IMG/VR virus record: IMGVR_UViG_3300030943_001863
Coordinates: 1 to 25,919 of that record
Direction: 5' to 3' (one strand)
DNA: 25,919 nt
From: a virus
Numbering within the stretch: the stretch's first letter is position 1; each line of letters begins with the position of its first letter. Position numbers and translations under genes: made by a program. Below the pieces are notes generated by a model. That model was given only the letters and a program-made list of their open reading frames with translations. It made no database searches and was not told where the DNA came from. This document shows positions 6,632 through 14,020 of this stretch, piece by piece.

Positions 6632-7060
6632 TTAATAAGCTGAATTGTAACGTGTATTTCCACCAAAGCGGACATCGCCGGTAGTTCCTTCGGTATCGGT
6701 TATTTCGGCTGGTTTTGGAGGGAGTGTTCTATCTCCCAGTTCGCCGGTATACGATTTTTCGAGCCAGTCTATTGTTTCGGCATAGCGTCGGGCTGCAACG
6801 GCATTGGTATCGCGCGTGTGTCGTTCGTATATCTCATAGATTACTATATCCTTCAGGCGTTTTACGATTGACTTTTTACGTGCAGTACCTTCAGCATTGA
6901 AAATTACGTCAATGTCGTAGTACCGGCTTAAATAGCCTTTCATTTTATCAATACTTTCATCGATAATGTCAGTTATAATCGTATCATCTACACCGGTAAG
7001 AATATCAATAAGACTCAAATCACCGACGGTTTTAAGTTCTGCTTTAGTTAGAAATGCCAT
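6632..7060 (-). CDS. DUF1320 / Mu gp36-like head protein
   Basis: This 142-residue protein matches the DUF1320 (Mu gp36-like) pattern. An N-terminal FLTKAELKTV is followed by a helical bundle with IIDESIDKMKGYLSRYYDID (about 31-50), then the KDIVIYEIYERHT helix and an acidic Pro-rich tail ending in FGGNTRYNSAY. Proteins of this family are head-tail connector or head completion components. In Mu, gp36 is encoded near the major head protein; here it lies between terminase and portal, a rearrangement of local order. It is separated from TerL by 18 bases and from the portal gene by 9. Confidence 0.8.
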   Translation of the reverse strand: MAFLTKAELKTVGDLSLIDILTGVDDTIITDIIDESIDKMKGYLSRYYDIDVIFNAEGTARKKSIVKRLKDIVIYEIYERHTRDTNAVAARRYAETIDWLEKSYTGELGDRTLPPKPAEITDTEGTTGDVRFGGNTRYNSAY

Positions 7061-7078
7061 GTTAGTAAGTTATTTATA

Positions 7079-8716
7079 TTAGTATCCACCACGTTCACGT
7101 TTACCAATTATCGGTTTATTATCAGTCTCATCGTTCTCTTCAGAATCTCCGTTCAGGTATTCCTGGGCTTTGAGAATTGCATCAGTCAGGGAGTCCGGGA
7201 AATCGACCGGGTAACTACCGCCTTTCTCAAAGTTGAGCATTTGTGCTTTGGCCTCTTCCCAGTCCGGGTTTTCTTCCAACTCTTCGCTGAAATCTAAAAT
7301 ACCGGTGCTCAACACACTCACAAGTGTAGTGTCTATTTTTGTGTATTTGTCCGTGACGCTCTTTTGCGAAATAGGAATACTGATAGACTTGTATTTTTGT
7401 GCAGCACGGATAAGAATAGGGTAATAGATTACTTCCTGCGAAACCGAACCGTCAAAATAATAGATTGTTGAGCCATTGATGCTTAGTATCTTTTTAGCCT
7501 GTGTATAATGATATTCCAGGGCGGTTTCAATATCAGCCGTTTGCCGGCAATAAAGGTCGATAACTGTCATGTGCAAGTCGCGAACTCCAATAGTAGCCAA
7601 TGCTTTGTAACAGGCTTTATCAGAATAGGCAAAATCCCAGTTACCCACAATCACAAGATAAGCATCGAACGGTTTTGGCTTAACCATGCGTATCCATTCC
7701 TTTTTGATACGCTTGCCAACGTTTATGGGCGTATTGTAGAACTCACCCGAAAGCGTTGCCTGATCATGTTCGTATTGTTCAACCTTGCGTAAACAATCAG
7801 CTTTGGTGTATCTTTCTTCCCAACTGGGTTTCCAGTCGCTAGAACTATTAAGCTGATCGTAATACTTTGTAGTGAGATTGACTAAATACAACGTGGAAAA
7901 TTTTTCTTTCCGGATTTGATTGTTTTTAGTATCAATCTTTTTCAGGTCGAAACCTTTACGTTCGGCCAATGTGGCTACAAAACCCTTTTCGGTAAAATAG
8001 TTGTTGTTGATGATGGTGCGCTCTGAGTCCTTTGAAAACGCGCCCTGGATATCACCGGTTACTTTGTCGGCATACTCATGAACCAATGATTTATTCATTG
8101 ATTTCTTTTTGTCCTCAATATCATCAAGCGACACGTATTCAAGCCTTACACCATTTTGTCGAAGTCCACGGAACGGTTGATCAATACCCAAAGCCATGAA
8201 TGTGCAACGGTCGGTTGTCTCAAATTGACCATCAGCCCAGTTGCCATAACTCTTTTGCATACCGAAGTCTTTAATGATTCGGTTGTTTGATTCAAATTGA
8301 ACTTGCAAGTCCTGAAGCAACATAGCAGCGCGAACCTCATTAGCTCCTACAACCAGTTGAAACATGGCTTTTTGAGTTTGTTTAAGTCCGAAAGCGTAAC
8401 CCATATTAGCATGAGTAGACTTTGCCCCACCACGAAAAATGAGATTAAACAACGTTATAAAATCGTTGTTGTATAAGTCTTTGTAAATAGAAGTATGATA
8501 CCAGGCACAATCACTGTCAGCCATTGGAATGGTTGTACCTTTGCCAAAGTAGTAATTAAAGAACTGGCCGTAGTTCTCCGGTTTCAGCAGCATTTTTATA
8601 CGCGCTTCCTGTTGTTCCGGTGTTTCTTCGATAATGTTGTCAATCGTGGCCTTATTGATAAAAGCCGTTTTTTCACGGAACCGGTCGAGTAGTTCTTTAT
8701 ATTCCTTCTTAGTCAT
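7079..8716 (-). CDS. terminase large subunit, Mu gp28-like
   Basis: This is the 545-residue DNA-packaging motor and nuclease. The ATPase domain has a Walker A-like FRGGAKST (94-101), a coupling region near VVGANEVRA, and a Walker B LEYVSLDDIED (192-202). The RNase H-like nuclease domain begins at GNWDFAYSDKACYKA, with metal-binding Asp candidates D361 and D422 (YYFDGS) and an Asp in FPDSLTD near 508-512. Length and motif spacing suit a complete enzyme. Mu-like terminases use headful packaging from the integrated phage end. The gene is immediately downstream of an 87-residue ORF and upstream of the DUF1320 gene, in the leftward operon. Confidence 0.93.
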   Translation of the reverse strand: MTKKEYKELLDRFREKTAFINKATIDNIIEETPEQQEARIKMLLKPENYGQFFNYYFGKGTTIPMADSDCAWYHTSIYKDLYNNDFITLFNLIFRGGAKSTHANMGYAFGLKQTQKAMFQLVVGANEVRAAMLLQDLQVQFESNNRIIKDFGMQKSYGNWADGQFETTDRCTFMALGIDQPFRGLRQNGVRLEYVSLDDIEDKKKSMNKSLVHEYADKVTGDIQGAFSKDSERTIINNNYFTEKGFVATLAERKGFDLKKIDTKNNQIRKEKFSTLYLVNLTTKYYDQLNSSSDWKPSWEERYTKADCLRKVEQYEHDQATLSGEFYNTPINVGKRIKKEWIRMVKPKPFDAYLVIVGNWDFAYSDKACYKALATIGVRDLHMTVIDLYCRQTADIETALEYHYTQAKKILSINGSTIYYFDGSVSQEVIYYPILIRAAQKYKSISIPISQKSVTDKYTKIDTTLVSVLSTGILDFSEELEENPDWEEAKAQMLNFEKGGSYPVDFPDSLTDAILKAQEYLNGDSEENDETDNKPIIGKRERGGY

Positions 8717-8980
8717 TTATCCGCGTGTGTAGTAGAATGCAATCTTTTTTAAATCATCCGATGTCATTGTTTTCGGAAAGTTTCCTAATTGGCGTTGATA
8801 TTTAAACCATCGCTTGCTAATCATACGGATACGGCCTTCGTGTTTTAGCACAAACATCTGTGAACCGTACACTTCGCGATACTTATCCGCTTTACGCTTC
8901 AGGCGTTTGATTTTATATCCAATCAGATACTCATTCAGTTCCATAACCCATTTAAGGAATTCAATCTTAAGTTTACTCAT
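8717..8980 (-). CDS. small basic protein between terminase subunits
   Basis: This is an 87-residue, Lys/Arg-rich, mostly helical protein that I do not recognise. Its stop codon abuts the TerL start and its 5' end overlaps the small terminase gene by 8 bases, so translation is tightly coupled to packaging genes. Motifs visible are LIGYKIKRLKRKADKYREVYG, then a GRIRMISKRWFKYQR stretch. The composition suggests DNA or RNA contact. It may be a packaging accessory factor, but this rests only on position. Confidence 0.7.
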   Translation of the reverse strand: MSKLKIEFLKWVMELNEYLIGYKIKRLKRKADKYREVYGSQMFVLKHEGRIRMISKRWFKYQRQLGNFPKTMTSDDLKKIAFYYTRG

Positions 8981-9458
8981 TGCCTAATACTTCATTGGTT
9001 AGGCGGGTTAATACATTTTCCATTTTTGAACGTACCCCGCGTAAATCGTTCAACAGGTTGTCTTTTTGTTTTGGCGTTTCAGCCTTTTGAATGTCATTCA
9101 TAAACTCTTCGCTAAGCATCTCAAAAGCTTCGTGCATGTACGAAAGCACTTGTTTCTTGCTGCTGAACTTTTCAAAAGCATTGGCGTATTTAGCAGCCTG
9201 GTCAGGTGTAATCTTTGGCTTTTTACCATCGAGCAAATCGGCATAACTTTCGAGTATGGAGTTACGGATTTCGGAAAGTGCAATGATTTGACTCTTTTTG
9301 CTACGGTCGAAATCATATTCGCGTATCCATCCGTCCAGTGTTCGTTTGGTTACATCGCCCATAATGTCGGCAATGGTTTGTGAGTCGAAGCCTTTGCAAT
9401 ACATTCGCCGGGCTTGTTCAATTTTAAGTTCGCGTTCGGCTTTGGTGAATTGTGCCAT
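8973..9458 (-). CDS. terminase small subunit, DUF1804 / Mu gp27-like
   Basis: This 161-residue protein begins with a helix-turn-helix (RRMYCKGFDSQTIADIMGDV, then TKRTLDGWIREYDFDR), followed by helical oligomerisation segments and a coiled-coil-like C-terminus. This layout and its place before TerL match Mu gp27-like small terminases (DUF1804). The small subunit recognises the packaging start on DNA and regulates the large subunit. It is the first gene of the leftward late operon. ATG 9458 lies about 40 bases downstream of a TTTG element in the divergent control region. Confidence 0.85.
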   Translation of the reverse strand: MAQFTKAERELKIEQARRMYCKGFDSQTIADIMGDVTKRTLDGWIREYDFDRSKKSQIIALSEIRNSILESYADLLDGKKPKITPDQAAKYANAFEKFSSKKQVLSYMHEAFEMLSEEFMNDIQKAETPKQKDNLLNDLRGVRSKMENVLTRLTNEVLGNE

Positions 9459-9497
9459 TTACATGCTTTTTAGTCGTTTAGTTGTCTATTTTCATTA

Positions 9498-9546
9498 CAA
9501 AGGTTTTACTTTTTTTGTGGTTAATAAAACGCTTGATTTATAGTTG
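9498..9546 (-). promoter_or_regulatory. candidate leftward late promoter
   Basis: Read on minus, one arm of the 21-bp repeat (9546-9526) is followed after exactly 20 bases by AACCTTTG (9505-9498), which keeps the TTTG of the Bacteroidota -7 box but lacks the leading TA. ATG of the small terminase gene follows at 9458. The geometry is identical to that on the other side of the region. The weak -7 element and the conserved upstream arm suggest activator dependence, as with C-protein-driven late promoters of Mu. Confidence 0.45.
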
Positions 9547-9602
9547 TATGGATTTCCGACAGTAGTTGTTTGAAAACCGGTCAACTATAAATCAAGCGTT
9601 TT
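9526..9602. repeat. 21-bp perfect inverted repeat in divergent control region
   Basis: The arm at 9526-9546 (AAAACGCTTGATTTATAGTT plus G) is the exact reverse complement of 9582-9602, separated by 35 bases. It lies midway between the divergent TerS and protease genes, and the whole gap (9459-9649) contains no gene. Possible roles are paired activator sites for two late promoters, a cruciform, or a terminator in the plus direction, since arm 2 runs into a T-tract. The equal spacing to TTTG motifs on both sides favours the promoter reading. Confidence 0.85.
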
Positions 9603-9630
9603 TTTAGTGTTTTTTTTTGCTTTTACTTTG
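9582..9630 (+). promoter_or_regulatory. candidate rightward late promoter
   Basis: The second repeat arm (9582-9602) is followed after exactly 20 bases by TTACTTTG (9623-9630), one mismatch from TAnnTTTG. ATG 9650 of the protease gene lies about 20 bases further on. The TTTT that ends the arm occupies the -33 position. It would drive the long rightward capsid and tail operon. Confidence 0.45.
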
Positions 9631-9649
9631 CTCAAAATTTACAACCAAA

Positions 9650-10714
9650 ATGGCTGAAACAAAACGAAAATTACCTGAAGGAAAATTGACACAAGATTTC
9701 GTTATCTGTGACAATACAGTCAATCGTTACGGTTGGCGTTTGCTCGTTGAAGGTGGAGATCTAGAAGGTTTTAATATGAATCCAGTCTGTTGCGTTCAAC
9801 ATTCAACCTACATGATTCCAGTAGGTAAATGGTCAGACTTAAAAGTTGCTGATGGAAAATTGACCGGTACAGTTGAATTTGACCGAAATGACGATGATGC
9901 TGTAAAGCTATATTGGAAATATAAAGATGGTTACATGAATGCTGTTAGCCTAAATATACTTCCAAAAGAAGAGAGTGAAGATGTGAAGATGTTAGTTCCT
10001 GGTCAGACGTGTTCGACAATTACTAAATGGGAATTACTTGAAGTTTCATTGGTAACTATTCCAGGACAAAAGAACGCAGTAAAATTATCTACCCCTGAGG
10101 GTAAAGCTTATAAATTAAATTTAATTTCAAAAACTCCTACAATGGACAAAGTAGAAAAAACAGTTGAGCAACTGCAAGCAGAGCTTGTAGCCTCAAAAAA
10201 ATTGAACGCTGAAAATTTGGTGCTACGTCACAAAGAACGCGGTGTGTTACAGGATGGCGAAATTGAAGGCCTGAAAGAACTGGCCTTGCACAGTTACGAC
10301 ACAGTTAGTAAAATGCTTGATTCGCGTGTGAAACCTGAAGGTGCACCTAATACTGAAACTGCTGAAGCGAAAGCAGATGCATTGGTAGCATTGCATTTCA
10401 ATCGTGGTGTTATTGGTGAGCCTCAAAAAGCTATCTATCGTGCAGGTGCTGTATTGGATTATGAAGGTACTAAAAAAGCACTTGAGTTGCTTAAAGGAGT
10501 TGATGGACTTCAAACTTTTGTATTGGGTATGGGTGACGGAAAAGAAAAGGAAACTGACGAACGTGCTAAATGGACTTATCTGGAGTATTACAAAAAAGAC
10601 AATGTAGGACTCGCTGCAATGAAAAAAGAAGATCCTGATCGCTACAAAAAATTAGAGGGCGATTTTTTAAAAGAAAGTGAGAGATTGGGTATTTGTACCA
10701 CTGTTGAGGAGTAA
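9650..10714 (+). CDS. prohead protease with C-terminal scaffold
   Basis: This 354-residue protein has an N-terminal domain of the HK97/U35 prohead protease type. VTL-like strands surround a likely catalytic His in CCVQHST (about 50) and a Ser in MNAVSLNIL (about 100), then WELLEVSLVTIPG, where the E-(V/A)-S-x-V-x-x-P motif is typical. The second half is charged and helical (coiled coil from about 165), typical of a scaffold. Proteases of this type cleave scaffold and capsid precursors during head maturation. ATG 10142 (MDKVEK), right at the domain boundary, could start a separate scaffold as gene Z does within Mu I. ATG 9650 is chosen over TTG 9617, which lies in the promoter. Confidence 0.82.
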   Translation: MAETKRKLPEGKLTQDFVICDNTVNRYGWRLLVEGGDLEGFNMNPVCCVQHSTYMIPVGKWSDLKVADGKLTGTVEFDRNDDDAVKLYWKYKDGYMNAVSLNILPKEESEDVKMLVPGQTCSTITKWELLEVSLVTIPGQKNAVKLSTPEGKAYKLNLISKTPTMDKVEKTVEQLQAELVASKKLNAENLVLRHKERGVLQDGEIEGLKELALHSYDTVSKMLDSRVKPEGAPNTETAEAKADALVALHFNRGVIGEPQKAIYRAGAVLDYEGTKKALELLKGVDGLQTFVLGMGDGKEKETDERAKWTYLEYYKKDNVGLAAMKKEDPDRYKKLEGDFLKESERLGICTTVEE

Positions 10715-10792
10715 ATCGATTGCGAAGCCTGCGAAACGGTTTGCGAAGTATTTTAAAATAGGTATTAGTTTAATAAAAACAAAGAAAGAAAG

Positions 10793-11812
10793 ATGAAAAG
10801 AATTTTAAGCGTATTTGGTTTGCTGCTTGTTTGCGTAGCTACCATTTTTGGAGCGGCTTATGCTCCTCAAGTTTTGGGGACGGTAATTGCTACCGGGCCG
10901 GTTGTGTTGTCAACTCAGCAAATCGTATTTATGCGCTCTTTGCAAGAAGAGTATGTAAAGATAGATACATGGCTGAATGAAGCCCAGGATTTAAGTTCGT
11001 TTGTTGTCGACGGTCAAACATTGCGATTTCCCGAAGCCGGTGCTGCACCTGTAGTGTATAAAAACCGAACTACGGATATTGATAGTGTAGAACCTGCTGA
11101 AACTACCTACGATGTATCATTGGATTATTACGACTCACAAAATTACAAGATGCGTAATATCAATATGCATGCATTGCCTTACGATAAGGTTCAGTACTAT
11201 ACTAAAAAGTCGAGTGATGCCATTTTGATTAAAGAAGTTGCTGATGCTGCTTATGCTTTTGCTCCTGCAACTGCCGGTGCTAAAAGAATAATTATCCCAA
11301 CAACCGGTGCTGCTCGTAATGGATTAAAAACAATTACGCTGAATGACATTATGACCTTTGCCCGTGCCTTGGATAATGCAGGTTTCCCTGAATTAGGACG
11401 TAATTTGGTATTGCCTTCGGATATGTGGTGGGATTTAGCCAATAACGATATTTTGAAAGCTCAAATTAGTTTTCAACAAAACACAGGTATTATTAATCCG
11501 AATGTGGTTAATTACTACGGTTTTAAAATTCATAAGGCTACTAATAACAGTATGATTGCTTACGACATTACAGGTGCTGCTAAAGCAGCACAAGGTGCTG
11601 TAATTACAGGCAATGTAGTTCCTGCTGGATTTATGTTTATCAGTTCTGAAGTATTCCGTGCCGGTGGTTCATTTGAAATGTTTTTATTAAACAAAGGTCA
11701 GAATACAGGAGGACGTGCCACTGAGTTTGGTTTTGCTCACCGTTTCAAAGCGGACTTTACTAAAGATGCTCAAAAGTATTCAGCAATGATTTATCAAGCT
11801 GTATCAGCATAA
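10793..11812 (+). CDS. major capsid protein with hydrophobic N-terminal leader
   Basis: This 339-residue protein sits where the Mu major head protein T is found, directly after protease/scaffold. Features fitting an HK97-fold capsid are the N-terminal LSTQQIVFMRSLQEEYVKIDTWL helix, an E-loop-like acidic region, TLNDIMTFARALDNAGFPE, the LPSDMWWDL motif, and a C-terminal FEMFLLNKGQNTGGRATEFGF with HRF. Such late-region segments are typical of capsid proteins that bind their own peptide or DNA cue. The first ~24 residues (MKRILSVFGLLLVCVATIFG) look like a signal peptide or membrane anchor, which is unusual for a capsid protein. It may be removed by the protease. A hairpin follows the gene. Confidence 0.8.
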   Translation: MKRILSVFGLLLVCVATIFGAAYAPQVLGTVIATGPVVLSTQQIVFMRSLQEEYVKIDTWLNEAQDLSSFVVDGQTLRFPEAGAAPVVYKNRTTDIDSVEPAETTYDVSLDYYDSQNYKMRNINMHALPYDKVQYYTKKSSDAILIKEVADAAYAFAPATAGAKRIIIPTTGAARNGLKTITLNDIMTFARALDNAGFPELGRNLVLPSDMWWDLANNDILKAQISFQQNTGIINPNVVNYYGFKIHKATNNSMIAYDITGAAKAAQGAVITGNVVPAGFMFISSEVFRAGGSFEMFLLNKGQNTGGRATEFGFAHRFKADFTKDAQKYSAMIYQAVSA

Positions 11813-11841
11813 TAGGGTTAGTTTTTTCATAGGTTGGATAG

Positions 11842-11871
11842 CCACTTCGACTCAGTGATGAGTTGAAGTGG
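11842..11871 (+). terminator. intercistronic hairpin after the capsid gene
   Basis: CCACTTCGACTC (11842-11853) pairs with GAGTTGAAGTGG (11860-11871), a 12-bp stem with one G-U pair and a six-base loop. It is followed by TTTAAAT, a weak U-tract. It could be a leaky terminator or a 3' stabiliser that raises the capsid-to-tail transcript ratio, which is useful because capsid protein is needed in excess. Confidence 0.55.
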
Positions 11872-11886
11872 TTTAAATAAAACGAA

Positions 11887-12387
11887 ATGAAAAGAAGCGA
11901 TATATACAAGGCCTTACGCGACCGGGCTAATTCCGAACTGGACTATCTCAAATTTGTGGATTTGCAAAAGGGTCAAATGCAAAATGAGGTACAAAATTAT
12001 CCCGTTCCGCTTCCGGCTTTGTTTATCGAACTTGGAGATTTCCGTTTTAGTAACCTGGGCGAAAGCGCTCAAATTGGTGACGGTATTGTAAGTCTTTACC
12101 TATATGTCAATTCGGGTTCTGACACCTTCAGTACTTCCACCAGTGAAAACACAAGCTTAGATATCCTGGACAAATTTGATGATATCTATCAGGCCTTTGA
12201 AGGCTTATCCATTGATAAGCTTACCCCGCTAAACAGATTAGCCGAATACAAACCGCAATATGGCAAAAAGTATATCCTTTTCAGGGTCGACTTTAGCACC
12301 GCGGTGGATGATCAGAAAGTAATTGAACGTAACACAGTGGCTAAACCGGAACCGGATATTGCTACGACATTTAAATTCAAGTCATGA
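11887..12387 (+). CDS. putative head-tail connector / tail terminator protein
   Basis: This 166-residue protein follows the capsid gene. It has a helical start (MKRSDIYKALRDRANSELD), then VPLPALFIELGDFRFSN and IGDGIVSLYLYVNSG strands, a mid helix (LDILDKFDDIYQAFEGL), and a YILFRVDFSTAV strand. The alternation of P-A-L-F-I-E, V-x-L-Y-L-Y and F-x-V-D-F strands fits tail-terminator or neck proteins that cap the tail tube. I do not recognise a specific family. The stop codon overlaps the lysozyme start in ATGA. Confidence 0.5.
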   Translation: MKRSDIYKALRDRANSELDYLKFVDLQKGQMQNEVQNYPVPLPALFIELGDFRFSNLGESAQIGDGIVSLYLYVNSGSDTFSTSTSENTSLDILDKFDDIYQAFEGLSIDKLTPLNRLAEYKPQYGKKYILFRVDFSTAVDDQKVIERNTVAKPEPDIATTFKFKS

Positions 12388-12857
12388 AATCACTAAGAAC
12401 TATTCTTATAGTAAGGCAATTTGAGGGTTGCAAACTGAAACCGTATTTGTGTCCCGCCGGTATCCCTACCATTGGTTGGGGTAGTACCCGTTATCCAAAC
12501 GGTGTCCGGGTATCAATGAAAGATCCTGCAATTACTCAAGCGAAAGCCGATGAGATGCTTTTGTGTGATTTACACGCCTTTGAAGCGGATGTAACTATGC
12601 TTACAAAGTCGGTATTACTGACACAAAACATGTTTGATGCATTAGTTGACTTCGCTTATAATTGCGGTTCTGATATTGACATTGATACAACTCCTGAAGG
12701 ATTGGGTGATAGTACGCTTTTGAAAAAGGTATTGGCTAATCCAAATGACCCGACCATTGCGAATGAGTTTGCAAAGTGGAACAAAGGTGGTGGTGTTGTA
12801 TTACCAGGATTAGTAAAAAGGCGGAAAACTGAAGCTGATTTATATTTCAAAAAATAG
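12384..12857 (+). CDS. endolysin, GH24 phage lysozyme (T4/P21-type)
   Basis: This 157-residue muramidase cleaves the MurNAc-GlcNAc bond of peptidoglycan at lysis. The catalytic triad pattern is E14 (FEG), C23 (YLCPAG) and T29 (IPTIGWG), with the +9 and +6 spacing of T4 lysozyme (E11-D20-T26). The Cys in place of Asp is known in other phage lysozymes. The C-terminal LVKRRKTEADLYF matches the conserved R-R-x-x-E-x-x-L-(Y/F) segment. There is no signal peptide or signal-anchor, so release would depend on the holin encoded next. Confidence 0.93.
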   Translation: MKSLRTILIVRQFEGCKLKPYLCPAGIPTIGWGSTRYPNGVRVSMKDPAITQAKADEMLLCDLHAFEADVTMLTKSVLLTQNMFDALVDFAYNCGSDIDIDTTPEGLGDSTLLKKVLANPNDPTIANEFAKWNKGGGVVLPGLVKRRKTEADLYFKK

Positions 12858-12863
12858 GATTAC

Positions 12864-13412
12864 ATGAAGAATTATTTTATCAAGTTCCTGGCAGTATATG
12901 ACTGGAATTCATTTGAAGAATTTGCGTTGTCGATATTTCCCAGTTACAAATACCAGATGCATGGTGCTGTACTGACTCTTTCAGTTCTTTCCGGATTGGT
13001 TAATTATTTATTTGGCGTAACGCCTGCTTTGGCCATTGCTATGTTCATTGCAATAGTAATTGAAGTGGTAACCGGAATAAGGGCTTCAAAAAGGCTAGGT
13101 AAAAAGTTTGAGTCATTCAGGTTCTCGCGCTGTGTGATAAAAATAGCCATTTGGCTCGCTATACTTTATATCATACATGCATTTCAGCGTGAGTTTGAAA
13201 ACTCAACTAATTGGATAAATATGGCAGCTGAAGGATTCTTTAATTTTACATTTATAGTGTGTCTTACCGGATTTTTAGTTGAGTATGTGACATCTATACT
13301 AGAGAATGTATCGGTATTGAAAGGAAAGGAAAAAACTGCTATTATAGAGGCTATTTCAGGTGGATGGCTAAACTTAATAAACTCCATTAAACCAAAGAAA
13401 AATGAGAATTAA
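12864..13412 (+). CDS. phage holin, phi-LC3/Cph1-type family
   Basis: This 182-residue membrane protein has about three to four helices: 34-52, 54-71 with VIEVVTGIRASKRLGKKFES following, about 92-107, and 121-144. The V-T-G-I-x-A-S/A-x-R-x-G-K-K-F-x-S motif is typical of the phage holin family 4 (Cph1/toxin-secretion holin). It would form inner-membrane holes to admit the lysozyme encoded immediately before it. Its 3' end overlaps the next gene by 11 bases, completing a lysis cassette. Confidence 0.85.
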   Translation: MKNYFIKFLAVYDWNSFEEFALSIFPSYKYQMHGAVLTLSVLSGLVNYLFGVTPALAIAMFIAIVIEVVTGIRASKRLGKKFESFRFSRCVIKIAIWLAILYIIHAFQREFENSTNWINMAAEGFFNFTFIVCLTGFLVEYVTSILENVSVLKGKEKTAIIEAISGGWLNLINSIKPKKNEN

Positions 13413-14019
13413 AAATTTTAATAAAGCATTGGTTGAACGTATTATACTTGTTTGTTTAGTACTTGTGTCGGTTTTAGTTTATTCCGGTTGCAAAACATTG
13501 AAACAAGCTAATAGTTCCGTATCAACCGGTTCAACGAACGTAAGCTCAACGGCCAATAGTTCAACCGATTCAAAATTGGATGTAAAAACTTCGACAAGCT
13601 CAGTTATCAATGCTTCGACAAGTTCAGTCTCCACCGACAAAGGAACTACTTCCGAAGTGGTTGAAGAAACAACTACTAACACAAAATTGTCTCCACCGGA
13701 TAGTACTGGTAAGCAATATCCAACTGAAACTACTACCACTAAACGAAATATCAAACGTGGTGAGAATAAGAACCTAACTGCAAATGCAGGCTCAAAAAGT
13801 GATGCAACTACTAAGGCTATTAATGAAGATAAATCGAAGATTAAAGCCAATGCATCGCTTAAAAATAAAGGTAAGGCACAAACAGCTACTAAAACAGCAT
13901 CAAAGCAATCTATTGAATCAAAAACACCTGGTTGGGTATATGTTGCTATTGTTGGGCTTATTGGACTTTTATCATTCATTATATATCGAATTCTAAAACG
14001 CTTTAATATAAATAAATAG
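13402..14019 (+). CDS. u-spanin-like lipoprotein with C-terminal membrane anchor
   Basis: This 205-residue protein carries a lipoprotein signal with lipobox VYSGC (Cys30) and a C-terminal transmembrane helix (about 177-197) followed by KRFNINK. Between them lies a low-complexity Ser/Thr/Lys/Asn-rich periplasmic span. An N-terminal outer-membrane lipid plus a C-terminal inner-membrane helix is the defining layout of unimolecular spanins such as T1 gp11, which fuse the two membranes at the end of lysis. Position right after lysozyme and holin fits. The residues after Cys30 are basic rather than the acidic surface-export signal of Bacteroidota, consistent with the inner leaflet of the outer membrane. 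Confidence 0.78.
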   Translation: MRIKNFNKALVERIILVCLVLVSVLVYSGCKTLKQANSSVSTGSTNVSSTANSSTDSKLDVKTSTSSVINASTSSVSTDKGTTSEVVEETTTNTKLSPPDSTGKQYPTETTTTKRNIKRGENKNLTANAGSKSDATTKAINEDKSKIKANASLKNKGKAQTATKTASKQSIESKTPGWVYVAIVGLIGLLSFIIYRILKRFNINK

Positions 14020-14020
14020 T

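Noticed and set aside
9617-9649. TTG 9617 as start of the protease
   Set aside because: It falls in the predicted promoter and the added residues are T-tract derived; ATG 9650 has normal spacing and composition.
10720-10760. Repeated TTGCGAA motifs before the capsid gene as binding sites
   Set aside because: The heptamer also occurs inside several coding regions (for example near 2590, 12758 and 19266) without constant spacing, so no regulatory role can be supported.
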